Part shown: positions 1-10,268 of the stretch, piece after piece
How positions within the stretch are numbered: the stretch's first letter is position 1
How the letters are laid out: the number at the start of each line of letters is the position of its first letter
From: Orientallactaga sibirica
Lineage: Eukaryota > Chordata > Mammalia > Rodentia > Dipodidae
Assembly (NCBI GenBank): GCA_036365145.1
Contig: JAEOAD010000024.1
Span: 14,274,501-14,338,500 of the forward strand
DNA: 64,000 bases
Direction: 5' to 3'
Position numbers and translations under genes: made by a program
The notes under the pieces: generated by a model
Seen by the model: the letters and a program-made list of their open reading frames with translations, nothing else
What the model was told of the DNA's origin: nothing
The model's database searches: none

Positions 1-537
1 AAGCTAGTCCCTTTAGGCTACTTAGCAGAACTTTGCCACATAAAGCCCACTTTTCAGGTCAAAAGAAACAACAACAATAACAAAAAAAAAAAGGACAATT
101 GTGAAAAAGATCAAAGAATACGTATTTGCTTTTATGTTTTCTGAGTTCCACATTGTCTAACAATGCATGCACAATTTTAGGAGATCCAGAAAGGAGAGCT
201 CTGATGAAACCAAATCCCACAGCTTGTTATTGTTCCCATCTCCACAGTTTGCAAGGTGTGGCAGGAGAAAGCGAACCAAGAATCTCAGAGGAAGCACAAT
301 ATTGATCTTAGGCTTGCTCAGCTGATTTTCCACCCAAAGATGTGAAATCGCTTTACCCACATTCATTATGCCTCCCCACCAGGGTCAGCCCTTGGCACAG
401 CAAAAGTGAATCGCTGGCATTGATTGGCACCTCCGACCTCTCCTTTCCTTTGATGCCACGCAGGATTCTGAAAGATGGGTCTGGGATCACATGACAAGCC
501 AGCAAGCACTGTGAAGAGGTGATTGTGAAGAAGGAAG
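1..537. other. Single-copy DNA, no feature seen
   Basis: Non-repetitive apart from an A-rich run near 80-92. Minus-strand open frames of 69 and 89 codons lie here, but neither has recognisable domains and both are of chance length. No promoter, CpG island or exon could be supported. Confidence 0.5.
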
Positions 538-662
538 ATTCCTGGGCACCAAGTGGATCCACTGAATTAGAATGTGTGTGAATAGCATCCAGGAATCTGC
601 ATTTTAAGTAGCTTCCACTCACCTACACTTGTGATCTGTGCACGATGCTTTGAAAACTACTG
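538..662 (+). repeat. MER5A-like hAT-Charlie fossil
   Basis: The stretch follows the right half of the MER5A consensus: a piece reading roughly ACTGAATTAGAAT, then AATCTGCATTTTAA, then a terminus resembling TTTGAGAACCACTGCA (here TTTGAAAACTACTGCA). This is an old non-autonomous DNA transposon shared by placental mammals. The family is named from memory of its consensus; divergence is high. Confidence 0.6.
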
Positions 663-733
663 CACTAGTAATGACTAGGCCAGCCTTCAGGAATTTGTGT
701 TCTACCTGACACAAACAACTAAAGTGTACATGA

Positions 734-951
734 GGGGCTGGGGCTATAGCTTGCTTGACTTACACAAAGCTCTGGGTATCCTGGGTTCAGTCCCCAGCAC
801 TACATAGACTGGGTGACACCTGTTATCCCAGCAATTAGGAGGTAGAAGTAGGATGATCAGAAGTTCAAGGTCATCCATTAGTAGCATAGGGAGTTTGAGG
901 ATAGCTAGGGGGACAGACCATGTGTCAAATAAAATAAATAAAAAATAAGTA
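734..951 (+). repeat. ID_B1 (B4-family) SINE
   Basis: It begins with an ID-type tRNA-derived head (GGGGCTGGGGCTATAGC, then a B box like GGGTTCAGTCCCCAGC), continues into a B1-like body (TTATCCCAGCAATTAGGAGG), and ends in an A-rich tail AAATAAAATAAATAAAAAAT. That ID-plus-B1 order defines the family. It is rather diverged, so it is an old insertion. Confidence 0.75.
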
Positions 952-1187
952 GTGTACATGACAGTTGTGTTTCACTTGCATGTTCACCAATGATATTTTA
1001 CAAAATTTTTATTTGACTTAAGACTTTCTCTTTGATTTAAAATAATAAGCCCATTTTCCTCAGATCCTTTCCTTGATTTTTTTTCTTTTTGCGGCAGGAG
1101 TAGAAATGTCCCCTTACCCAGAAGCCTCTGTTTAAAGGACTTCAAAGATTCCTTCAGCTAGAAGAAGGACACACTTCCAGGGAGTAT

Positions 1188-1322
1188 TTTGATTAATTCC
1201 TTCCTATAGTATTTGTAAAGCACATACCATGGCCCAGATAGCAGGCCAGGTGCTAGGAATGCATTGCAGTGTAAAAAATTGACATGAACAATCCCTGTCC
1301 TCCTGGGTTTACATTTTGGTGA
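1188..1322 (-). repeat. L2 LINE 3' end fragment
   Basis: Read on the plus strand, the order 'gcaggccaggtgctaggaatgc ... ccctgtcctcctgggtttacattttgg' (shortened) follows the reverse complement of the L2 3' region. No coding part survives. Confidence 0.5.
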
Positions 1323-2149
1323 GCTCCTTTGCAGTGATCCTTTCACTCCATTGGCTGGAACAATACACTATGGAGATACTACCAATGACAAAAGTGGCAG
1401 CTGGCCTGAGGTGGTCACAGCGCCAGTGTGGGGTAGAATAGAAAGTGAGCCCAGTTTAGCTGGCTTCCAAAGTCCAGCCTTATACTCTCTGAAACACACC
1501 TGTGGATTCAGCTTTGAATAATTTCTGGATGCATGGTGTATCCTTTGGTGAAGTTTTTGTTTTGTTTTGTTTTTGTTTTTAAGGAAGCTGAGAAATAGCC
1601 CAGTATGGGTACACATTGTGGAATTCCTGAGGGTTCAAATTGAACAAGAAGATAGAGGGGGGCTGGGAATGCTTGTCACTTGCCTGACTGAAGGATCCGC
1701 TAGGATTTTCTGCCTTTGGTACGATTGGTCCTCAGGTCTTCAGACTCACGCCCGAATCTACCGGCCCCGTCCTCTGTCTTCTGATCTTCAAGTAACTCCA
1801 CTGGTTTCTTGGGTCTCAAGCTCAGAGAAGGCAGGTCATGGAACTTCTCAGCTTCCATAATGCTTCAGTCAACACCTTAGAATAAATCCCCAAATCCATA
1901 CATCTTGGATATATACACATACCAGTGAGCTTTAAACCAAAGGTCTTTGAAAATGGTTGACAAATACTTCACGCAATAGGTGAGACCAGAGATTTTTTTT
2001 TCCTTGAAGTTACTTAACAAGTTTCAAGTTATAATTCTCACCATATTACTATGTTCATCTATAAATAAAAACAAATATTTCAAGTGATGGCAACACACAT
2101 TGAAACCTACCTTTTATTTAGATCGGCAGAAGACAACTTAATATTTGCA
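1323..2149. other. Single-copy DNA with T/G-rich run
   Basis: A TTTTG-type low-complexity run lies at about 1556-1582. A 97-codon plus-strand open frame at 1567-1860 begins in that run and has no family resemblance I can see. No other structure was seen. Confidence 0.4.
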
Positions 2150-2265
2150 GTGATTCATTTGTTCATTGAACAAATATTTATTTGACACCTCTTACCAGCC
2201 AAGAAGTACTTATAAATATTGCATTACTATGATATTACTGTTGATATAATGCTTGATCTCAAAGT
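2150..2265 (-). repeat. L2 LINE 3' end fragment
   Basis: Opens with ATTCATTTGTTCATTGAACA and AAATATTTATTTGACACCTC, the reverse complement of the L2 terminal repeat region. The remainder is eroded. Confidence 0.6.
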
Positions 2266-2344
2266 GACTTTCACACACTCACTAGAAACTCATTACAGAT
2301 GCAATTGTTTAAAGATAAACTTAATTTTTTTGTTGTCGGGACAT

Positions 2345-2425
2345 TTTTTTTTTTTTGAGACTGGAACTCACTGTGCAGCCTTCTGAGTCCTGCGACTATA
2401 GACCTGTGGCCCCCACGACCAGCTC
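2345..2425 (-). repeat. Degenerate B1-like SINE
   Basis: A T-run followed by GAGACTGGAACTCACTGTGC is the reverse-complement start of a B1 right end. The later body is only weakly like B1 (TGCGACTATAGACCTGTGGC). Old and truncated. Confidence 0.45.
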
Positions 2426-2894
2426 TAAGTTGGTTTTGAATGCAACGTGCCTGCACTAGTTGCCTATGTGAGAGATGACTATCTTAGTGAGGCGGTCCGG
2501 CCACACCCAGAGTGAGGATAAAGATGATCTTAACGTGATACCATTTGAACCACAGAAGATACAGAATGAAATTCTTTTTTTTCCTGAACTCCCCCTTATC
2601 TGACTAATCCAAGCCTCCTTACAATATAGCTGGGATTAGCCTTTCTCCAAAGTCACTTCAGATTTATTCACCAAGGAGACAAACTTCCCATTGCACATAA
2701 CATCTGGGTGCATGACAGAACTCCCCGTGTTCTACGGACAGACCCATCTTCTCATACCCACATGACTAAACTTTGTCTTTTCCCTTAATCTGTCTGTTTG
2801 CAGTTAATTTAAAGGCCTTCAAGCTTCAGACGTAAATGGCAGAGGGAACAATTTTTTAGCATATTTTGACCTTGAAATTCACAATAGCTATAAC
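2426..2894. other. Single-copy DNA, no feature seen
   Basis: No open frame of note, no simple repeat longer than a short T-run at 2575-2583, and no SINE motif on either strand. Confidence 0.4.
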
Positions 2895-3240
2895 TTGTGT
2901 GTGTGTACATCTGTGTTCATATGTGTGTGTACAGGCATGCTTGTATATGTCTGTGTGTTCATAGAGAGGTCAGAGTTTTGATGCAGGAAGTCTTCATCTT
3001 CTGTAGTCACTCACCACCTTATTTTTGAAAACATTTTTATTTATTATTTATTGACAAGCAGAGATGGAGAGAGGGAGGTGGAGAGAGAGAGAATATCAGG
3101 GCCTCTGGCCATTGCAACTGAACTCGATGCTTGTACCACTCTGTGCATCTGGCTTGATGTGAGAACTGGGGAATTGAACCCAGGTTGGCAGGCCTTACAA
3201 GCAAGTACCCTTAACCACTGAGCCATCTCTCCAACCCTCC

Positions 3241-3271
<31 letters not shown>

Positions 3272-3462
3272 GAGACAGAGTCTCTTATTGAAACTAGAGT
3301 TAGCCAGCAAGCCCTGGGGATCTGCCTGTTTCCACCAACCCAGCCCTGGGATTACAGACATGCTCTGGCATCCCTGGTTTTTCTGTGGGCACTGGGGATC
3401 TGACTGCAGGCTATCATGCCTGTGTAGCAAGCATGTTACCCACTGAGCCATTTCCCTAGGCT
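2895..3462 (-). repeat. B4 SINE, split by a DIP SINE
   Basis: Left part 2895-3020 is the TG-rich B4 end. Right part 3240-3462 has a long T-run, GAGACAGAGTCTCTTATTG, CTGGGATTACAGACATGCTC, and the ID-type head in reverse (TACCCACTGAGCCATTTCCC). The two parts are one element interrupted by the SINE at 3022-3238. The long minus-strand frame over 3044-3451 is translated repeat, not a gene. Confidence 0.7.
3022..3238 (-). mobile_element. DIP-type (B2-superfamily) SINE
   Basis: Read on the minus strand it has the head GTTGGAGAGATGGCTCAGTG, a B box like GGTTCAATTCCCCAG, a GA/CT-rich segment and an AAATAAT-type tail. Short repeats CCACCTT on the left and CCACTTT on the right are consistent with a target-site duplication inside the older B4. 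Confidence 0.8.
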
Positions 3463-3607
3463 ATAACTATAAGTTCTTGCAAATACAGTACACTAACTAC
3501 AAATTGTACTTAAATGTTAAGGAAAACCACTTTTTCCAGTAGTCATATAGATGATAGTACATCCCTGGGATTAGAGGTTAAAGTCATCTTATTTGAAGAA
3601 TTACAAC

Positions 3608-3785
3608 CCCATTGCTATGTAACCTCAGGCAAGCAAATTAATCTCTCTGTGCCTTAGTTTTCTCACCCATAAAGTGGACATAAAATAGTATGTACCTCAT
3701 GGTATAACCATGAAGAACAAATGAATATATACATTAAAGCACTTAGACTGTGGTGTGAGTATGCTGTAAGGGCTCAATTGCATAT
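3608..3785 (+). repeat. MIR SINE
   Basis: The order ATGTAACCTCAGGCAAGC, TCTCTGTGCCTTAGTTTTCT, AAGTGGACATAAAATAGTA, TACCTCATGG and AAAGCACTTAGA follows the MIR core in sense orientation. This is among the better preserved MIRs here. Confidence 0.8.
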
Positions 3786-4153
3786 GATTCCAGGGTTCCA
3801 AGACTCATCTCATATTGATGCACTCTTAAACACAAGTTATCCACCACCTTTAAGGCACACTCACTTGCTTCCTGTCCTAAGACAGCATTTTTAAATTAAT
3901 GTCAGTGTTGTGACATAAATGCTCCATTTGTTTGGGACACAAATCTTCACTTCTCTGTATTTTTTTTTTTTTAATTTTCAAAAGTAATTTATGGTTTTGG
4001 AATACTTAGGACTCACTATGGAAACTTATAAGGTTTTGAGTCTTCAAAACTAACTTAAATGTCAGTGCACTTTGAAGGGACCATTAGCAACGCAAATGTG
4101 AACCTACCAGCCCTGTAACTAATTATAATCAAGAAGGCAATTACATCCACTAA

Positions 4154-4647
4154 ATGGCACGTAGGTCTCTAGAACTTGACTTTGATGCGTTAGAAAGGCA
4201 AAAGGAACGACACAATGCTCTGTTTCGAAGTGAACAGGATTTTATTAATCTCAGCTATCTGAAGTCAGTCAACATATTTCCAGTTTTCAGAGTGATATTA
4301 AGCCCTATCATTGATTGGTTACTTACCAAAGGCCAGGTTCAGGCCTTGAGTGAAATCCAGTCAGATCAGTATTATTTTCTGTGAGCAAATGAGGAACCTG
4401 GGTGTTTTGGGATTTAAACAGCATGTCTAAATGCGGAGGTCTGCAGTAAGTGGTAGAGGTTCTAGTTGAAGCCACCCAGGAGTATCTAATTCTAGAACCC
4501 GAGTTCTTTGCCCCACAAGATAACGCAGGCCATGGGCCGAGGAACCTTTCTCTACTCGCTCAGCTTTTCGAGAGCATTTGTCACTTAGGTCAGATTATTA
4601 TCATTGATGTTCGTGAGGTCATTGCTTCACTGTGGAGCCCCCGCTAG
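4154..4647 (+). other. Unassigned open frames; possible MIR piece
   Basis: Two plus-strand frames (4154-4384, 76 codons; 4450-4647, 65 codons) are composed like ordinary protein but match no family I know. The second includes sequence (4385-4475) that resembles reverse MIR (GATTTAAACAGC, GTAAGTGGTAGAG). They are separated by a stop, with no convincing splice sites. I do not call a gene. Confidence 0.25.
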
Positions 4648-4654
4648 GTCGACA

Positions 4655-4826
4655 TTCAATCTATAGACCAGGCTGCCTTTGAATTTGCAATGATCTTCTC
4701 TCCTCTGCCTCCCAAGTGCTACCGTGCCTGGCTGAAGGAGTTTGATTTTTCCTTGGTGCCTGGGGTGAAATGTAGAGCCTTCTGCATGTTAAGCAAGAGC
4801 TCTACTGCTGGGCTACTTGCCCAGCT
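4655..4826 (-). repeat. ID_B1 / B4-family SINE
   Basis: In reverse it shows a B1 body (TAGACCAGGCTGCCTTTGAA, CTGCCTCCCAAGTGCTACCG) followed by an ID-like head ending in TCTACTGCTGGGCTACTTGC. Diverged. Confidence 0.55.
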
Positions 4827-5804
4827 TGAGACCAAATTTTATAGAACAAAAGGATTAAAAATGGGCCTAAGGATATGTCTGTGTCTGAAATAGAAATATA
4901 CACTAAAAGTAAAAAGAATGTCACACAAACTCTTTACTCTGGTGAGTGCAAGAGACAATAATTTTCTTGTTCTCACTCTCTTTCCCTTCTTCCTAATCTA
5001 ATTACTATGACTAGTATACTTCTCCTTTTTTCTTTCCCTTTTCTTCCTCCTTCACTTAACCAGTCCCCCCAAACCTACAGGAACATGGAAGAGAGAATAC
5101 TGGCCGGCTTGGTGGCCCTATGGAAATCAGAGGTGCTTCCAAATGCCCAACATTTCCAGGCTGCATCTCAATAGCATGTATCTATTCAATATTTGCATGT
5201 ATCTTTCTTCTTAAGATCTCATAGGGTTGTGACTTACATAGATTTGAATTGATTAAAGGACTGAGTAATTTGGGGGAGGCATTGATTACGTGGTGCGCAC
5301 GTGCTTTCCCTCCCCCCCCTTTGATGAGCATGAGTTTTCTGAATCATCTTGTGTGCCCCTGTCATAGGTGGGTGACCTGGCACACATCTTTGCTGACTCA
5401 GGGTACTGGATGCTCACGTTTCCTTTGCTGAGTGAACACATGATGTTCTGTCATGCGTAGTTTTTATTCAGACACTCATCAGGTTGCCAACAGTAGCAAA
5501 GGTTAATTCCCAGGGAATGCCAGTCAGAGGCCTCATCAGGGAAAGCGTTGCCTATAAATTCTCTTTTTATCTGTTTCACATTTAAATATTGCCCAGGGAG
5601 GGGGTTAGCAAATGGTATTTTGAAGGTGGTTCTTTTTCTTTTTCTTTTTCTTTGTAGCAGAGGTGATTCTAAGATGACCAGCAGAAATCATGAGTGACTG
5701 ATTTGGATCCTACTTGCTACAAAACCTTTGTGCGACTTCTTTTTCTGATAAGCACTTTTGATTCTGAGTATTCTAAAGATTCTGGTTTCACATTTTCATG
5801 CTCT
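4827..5804. other. Single-copy DNA with CT-rich runs
   Basis: Pyrimidine-rich stretches lie at about 4975-5070 and 5632-5653 (TTTTTC repeats). No SINE or gene signal was seen in the rest. Confidence 0.4.
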
Positions 5805-5935
5805 CAGTAGATATTTATTTAGGGCTTATTAAGGGGCAGAGCTCTGTTCTAGGCACTGGGAGAGATGTTACTGAAGGAAAAGAGGAAGGACATATAAAAA
5901 TGACTAACACAGAGGCTTGGTCCTCAGAAGGACCA
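5805..5935 (-). repeat. L2 LINE 3' end fragment
   Basis: AGATATTTATTTAGGGCTTA, CTGTTCTAGGCACTGGGAGA and TTACTGAAGGAAAAGAGG match the reverse complement of the L2 3' region in order. Confidence 0.6.
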
Positions 5936-6253
5936 GAGACCCAGAGAAGCAGGCATCTCACACTCGTTACCAGGTAGGTAAAGCAGAGTACCTCCACTGG
6001 GCTCAGCTCTACAGGCTCCACCTTCCACCTTCCCATCTGGATGCCATGCGTGCTTTGAATGTCGGCTCCTGGTACATGTGATGTTTTCAGGCCTTTCATT
6101 CCTCGCATCTGTAGAAACAGCAGCTCCTGCAGGATTGATATCCTCCAAGTTAACTGGGACCAAGTGAAAATTTTATGAAGAATAAAATAAGGGGGCAGTC
6201 ATCTCCAGACAACTTGAAACTATTTGTTTTGTTCTCAAGGGATAGTGTTAAAT

Positions 6254-6361
6254 TAGTATGCATTCTTTTTTTTTAAAAATTTCTTTTAATTTTTTAAAAA
6301 ATTATTTATTTATTTTTATTTATTTATTTGACAGAGAAAGAAGGAAAAAGAGAGAGAGATG

Positions 6362-6396
<35 letters not shown>

Positions 6397-6557
6397 GGCT
6401 CTCCAGGGCCTCCAGCCACTGCAAACAAACTCCAGACACATGCGCCCCCTTGTGCATCTGGCTAACATGGGTCCCGGGGCATCAAAACTGGGTCCTTTGG
6501 TTTTGTAGGAAAGCACCTTAACCGCTAAGCCATCCCTCCAGCCCTAGTATGCATTCT
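6254..6557 (-). mobile_element. DIP-type SINE with 13-bp TSD
   Basis: A complete minus-strand copy: tail TTATTTATTT, a (GA)n run at 6349-6390, CCAGCCACTGCAAACAAACT, and head GCCATCCCTCCAGCCC. TAGTATGCATTCT occurs at 6254-6266 and again at 6545-6557, marking the target-site duplication. Confidence 0.9.
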
Positions 6558-6852
6558 ATTCTGAGCAAAATATCTCATTTCAATATTGCTTTTTTTCTTT
6601 CTTCATACCTAAATCATAAAGCTACTAAGTAACTCTTTAAAAATAATCATGAATCAGGGGAATAAATAATGGAAATGAAGCTAAGGGGTTTTCAGCATGA
6701 GGAGAAGGGGGAAGAAGTTTTCTAGTGTCATACTAAGTACATGTTCATAGAACATTGTATTGGGGAAAGCATAAGGCATTTTACTTCCAATCCCTGATAG
6801 TTCTCAAGTAGCTCTCCAGTCTTCAGTTGACTTCTTCTAGGTTACTCTTATT

Positions 6853-6892
6853 GGATGTCCCATTTTTTAAAAATATTTTTATTTATTTATTT

Positions 6893-6939
<47 letters not shown>

Positions 6940-7097
6940 GAGGGAGAATGGGTGTGCCAGGGTTTCCAGCTACTGCAAACAAACTCCACCTTGTGCATTT
7001 GGCTTAAATGGTACTGGGGAATTGAACTGAGGTCCTTTGGCTTTGCAGGCAAGCATCTTAACTACTAAGCCATCTCTCCTGCCCTGAATGTCCCATT
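6853..7097 (-). mobile_element. DIP-type SINE with TSD
   Basis: Minus-strand copy with a GA-run at 6894-6940 and head GCCATCTCTCCTGCCC. The target-site duplication is ATGTCCCATT (left copy 6855-6864, right copy 7088-7097). The middle is shortened around CTCCACCTTGTGCATTTGGC relative to full copies. Confidence 0.85.
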
Positions 7098-7170
7098 CTT
7101 GTCAGCAATGTTTTTCTCAAATGTAAATGATAGAATACTGAGCACATTTTAAACAAAAATAGGAATCTAG

Positions 7171-7332
7171 CCAGGCATGGTGGTGCACGCCTTCAATCCC
7201 AGCACTTGGGAGGCAGAGGTAGGAGGATCATCATGAGTTCAAGGCCACCCTGAGACTACAGAGTGAATTCCAGGTCAGCCTGGACTAGAGAAAGAGACCC
7301 TATCTTGAAAAACAACCAACCAAAAAAACCCA
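7171..7332 (+). mobile_element. B1 SINE
   Basis: Starts GCCAGGCATGGTGGTGCACG, has CCCAGCACTTGGGAGGCAGA and GGCCACCCTGAGACTACAGA, and ends in an A/C-rich tail. The block 'ggccaccctgagactac..agtgaattccagg' is shared by nearly all B1 copies in this window, a lineage-specific form. Confidence 0.9.
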
Positions 7333-8021
7333 AAGGAATCTATTGCTTTATATAAGTGGATAGACATAGCTGAACACAGAAATTTATATCAGATCATTAA
7401 GCATTGTGTCTCTGCTCCTCTGAGTGGGTTCAAATTCAGGCATCTTCCTCCCCTGTTGTGACAGTGATAGCTTCCGTCAGTGGAAGTCACTACCTGCCTT
7501 TCAAATGGACTGTGATGGAAGCCTGAGTACGTTCTTAAAATAGCTTGGGAAATCCGAAGCAAAGCTCTGATTAGCCCCGCTTGTGTCACATATCCATCCT
7601 GAATGGGAGGGGTGGGTTACCCTGGCCAGCCTGTGTGGGGAGTGGTTTGGTACCTAAGTACTCGCACATCTCCACATACATCTCACTCAGCATGCTCCAA
7701 AGGGAATTCTTTCTCTCTCCTCCGCAAGCCAGCTCCTTATTTACCAACTTCTCAGTGAATAGTTGGCTCATGATGGCCAGACCAGAACACTAAAAAGAAA
7801 CAGTCCCTTCTTTCCTCAGCCCCATATCCAATCATTAAATCTTCCCAATTAGACTTTAGTGTTTCTCAAGTCCATCTGCTTTCATCCAATCTGACTGGAC
7901 AGTCTCTATTCGAGTTCATTATCATCTCAGCATGCTCTAATGTCTCCTAACTGATGTCCCTTGCTCTTCTTTTAAAGGGGCACTAGACATTCTAAATTCA
8001 TTCCTAGCTTCCAAAGAGAAT
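7333..8021. other. Single-copy DNA, no feature seen
   Basis: Short overlapping frames occur on both strands at 7389-7793, none with family resemblance. No repeats were recognised. Confidence 0.4.
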
Positions 8022-8145
8022 TATCTTTTTATTTTTATTTTCGACCCCATCATACATATATACAATGCATCTTGATCCCAGTCCCCTAGTTATCCCCTCT
8101 CAACCTCCCCTGTCACTAAACCCTTCTTTCCACTTTCATGCCTGA

Positions 8146-8538
8146 ATTTTTTTTTTTTTTTGAGGTAGGGTCTCATTGTAGCCCAGGCTGACCTGGAATT
8201 CACTATGGAGTGTCAGGGTGGCCTCGAACCCTTGGCGATCCTCCTACTTCTGGGTCCCAAAGTGCTGGTATCAAAAGTGTGTGCTGGGCTGGATTGCTGG
8301 CTTAGCGGATAAGGCACTTGTCTGCTAAGCTTAAGAAAGCTGGTTTTATTCTCCAGGTCCCACGTTTAGCCAGACGCAGTGACGCAAGGGCGCAATGCCA
8401 CACTTGACCACAAGGGGGCGCACGTGTCTTGAGTTCGTTCACAGTGTCTGAGTGGGCTGCTGGCACCCTTTCTCTATCTGTCTCTCTCTCTCTCTTTCTC
8501 TTCAAAAAAAAAAAAGTATGCACCATCATGCCTGGCCT
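8146..8538 (-). mobile_element. B1 SINE split by a DIP SINE
   Basis: 8146-8284 carries a T-run, GAGGTAGGGTCTCATTGTAG and GGCCTCGAACCCTTGGCGAT. The missing end GTATGCACCATCATGCCTGG reappears at 8515-8537. CCTGAATTTTT occurs before the T-run and again directly after the B1 end, consistent with a TSD inside the L1 sequence. Confidence 0.85.
8285..8514 (+). mobile_element. DIP-type SINE, long-middle subfamily
   Basis: Head GGGCTGGATTGCTGGCTTAG and tail TCTCTTTCTCTTC plus an A-run. Compared with the common form it has an extra segment around GTGACGCAAGGGCGCAATGC (8380-8399) and CACTTGACCACAAGGGGGCG. It sits inside the B1 above; AAGTGTGTGC and AAGTATGCAC flank it as an imperfect duplication. Confidence 0.85.
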
Positions 8539-8785
8539 GAATTTTTTTGTTGCTCCACTGAGTTAAACTAGGCTCAGTAGTATGATCATGGGTGGGAGGT
8601 TATTCACTGGAAAATGGACAACTCACCAGTGACTACACCACTGAACCACTGAAGAACATGACCCCCCCCCCCCCCAAGCAGCCATCAGCTGCCACTAGCT
8701 ACTCTAAGAAGTACTAGTTTTCATGAACTCTCCTCCATGCATGGTGAACAATTGACAGGCTCAATCTTTTGCAGGGAAACCAGGA

Positions 8786-9047
8786 GTGATCTTTTCAAGC
8801 TAGTCTATTCACTTAGCAGTCCATTTTAAAAGATGTCAGTGGATTTTTATTAGGATAAAGTACAAAGTTCTTTGCATGTCTCCAGAGGTCCCTTTTACTT
8901 TGACCACTGTGTGCACCCAGTGCTAGGGCATAAAATTGTTATTTTGCTTATCAATTCATTTTGGTAGTAAGTTACAATGCTACTTTTATAACAATAAATG
9001 TATATAGAGTGAAAAATCTGAATAATTTTAAGATAAATGATTAGAAT
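8786..9047. other. Single-copy DNA, no feature seen
   Basis: Short single-copy stretch between an L1 fragment and a SINE. Confidence 0.4.
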
Positions 9048-9301
9048 AGGGCTGGAGAGATGGCTTGGCAGTTAAAGGTGCTTGCTTACAAAGCCTGATG
9101 GCCTGGGTTCAATACCCCAGGATCCAAGTAAAGCCAAATACACAAAGTAATGCATGTGTCTGGAGTTCATTGCAGTGGAGAAAAGTTCTGGCACACCCTT
9201 CTCTTTCTTTCTCTCTCTTACCCCAGGATGTTTCTATCTCTCTCTCTGTCTCTCTTGTGTGCTTGCAAATAAATAATAAATTTAAAATATTCAAAAAATA
9301 A
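9048..9301 (+). mobile_element. DIP-type SINE
   Basis: Head GGGCTGGAGAGATGGCTTGG, B box GGTTCAATACCCCAGG, CT-rich run near 9200-9255, tail AAATAAATAATAAATTTAAA. The 78-codon frame over it is translated SINE. Confidence 0.9.
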
Positions 9302-9588
9302 TTAGGGAAGACATGTGGTACTCGCTGGGAGCTTGCTCTCTTTCTTTCCAGGCAAGGCCACCCTTATTGTTTCCCAAGGTTGGATGCTTGGTTGAAGCTA
9401 GTGGTTTCTGAGTAGGTCATTTGCTGATGCGAGGCCTTCTAGATCTTGCATCCTTCAGCCAAAGTAACTCAGATATTTCAGGTAGTGACTTCTCCATCAG
9501 CTTGGATCTGGAATATGGATGACACCAAGTAGATTCTGATCATCATGAAACAGAAGTTGTGAGTTGATTGCTTTAAAAAATATTTAAT
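9302..9588. other. Single-copy DNA, no feature seen
   Basis: No repeat or coding signal was recognised between the two SINEs. Confidence 0.4.
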
Positions 9589-9590
9589 CA

Positions 9591-9738
9591 GCCAGGCATG
9601 GTGACTCACGCCTTTAATCCCAGCCCTCGGGAGGCAGAGGTAGGAGGATCACCATGAGTTCGAGGCCACCCTGAGACTACACAGTGAATTCCAGGTCACC
9701 CTGGGCCAGAGTGAGACCCTACCTTGAAAAACCAAAAA

Positions 9739-9781
<43 letters not shown>

Positions 9782-9782
9782 A
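9591..9782 (+). mobile_element. B1 SINE with (AAAT)n tail
   Basis: GCCAGGCATGGTGACTCACG starts a near-complete B1. After AAAAACCAAAA the tail is an almost perfect AAAT array at about 9736-9782, likely polymorphic in length. Confidence 0.9.
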
Positions 9783-9945
9783 ATTCATCAAATGGTGGGA
9801 TTTGCTTGTTACTGCTGCATAACCCAGCCCATCCTCCCTTAAGGGGTAGAACTGTCACCTCCTGTTCTCAGAGGTTTTTCTGTCTATTCTGTTACTAGGA
9901 GTTCAGATGCGTTTGGATAGTACTGCTTAATAACATCTAGCTTAA

Positions 9946-9950
9946 TGTAA

Positions 9951-10010
<60 letters not shown>

Positions 10011-10042
10011 GTATATGTATGTATGTATACACACACACACAC
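9946..10042. repeat. (AT)n/(GTAT)n/(CA)n compound microsatellite
   Basis: Alternating AT from about 9950, with GTATAT interruptions near 9993-10027, then a short CA run (10029-10041). A long alternating purine-pyrimidine stretch. Confidence 0.9.
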
Positions 10043-10126
10043 ATGTATTAGATTTGAATCATGTCTCTAGAAGAGAATACATTCAATCTTGAATGGTTTA
10101 AATGCAGTCTTTTCTGAACCTAGAAG

Positions 10127-10268
10127 GATTTTTTTTTTTTTTTTTTTAAATCTCATCTCTCTGGCCTTCAACTTACCATGTTTCTAAGCATGAACTTTAA
10201 CTCCCAATCCTCCTGCTTCCACCTCCCAAATGCTGGGATTAGAGGCATATGTTATCACACTGCCTTTT
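10127..10268 (-). repeat. Old B1-like SINE
   Basis: T-run, then AATCCTCCTGCTTCCACCTC and CCCAAATGCTGGGATTAGAG in the order of a reverse B1; the 5' half is poorly conserved. Confidence 0.5.

Larger units (their letters stand above)
8022..8785 (-). mobile_element. L1 3' UTR, interrupted by B1
   Basis: The flanks 8022-8140 (TTTTTATTTTCGACCCCATC, ACAATGCATCTTGATC) and 8540-8785 (ATGATCATGGGTGGGAGGTT, ACTACACCACTGAACC, a C-run, AACAATTGACAGGCTCAATC) together read as the antisense of a rodent L1 3' UTR like that of older mouse L1 subfamilies. A B1 at 8146-8538 splits it. Confidence 0.7.

Noticed and set aside
3044..3451. 135-codon minus-strand ORF
   Set aside because: It translates a DIP SINE, a poly-Lys from the T-run and a B4; it is repeat sequence.
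9048..9140. SINE heads as tRNA genes
   Set aside because: The DIP heads keep A- and B-box-like words but do not form a full cloverleaf with an anticodon arm; they are SINE promoters, not tRNA genes.
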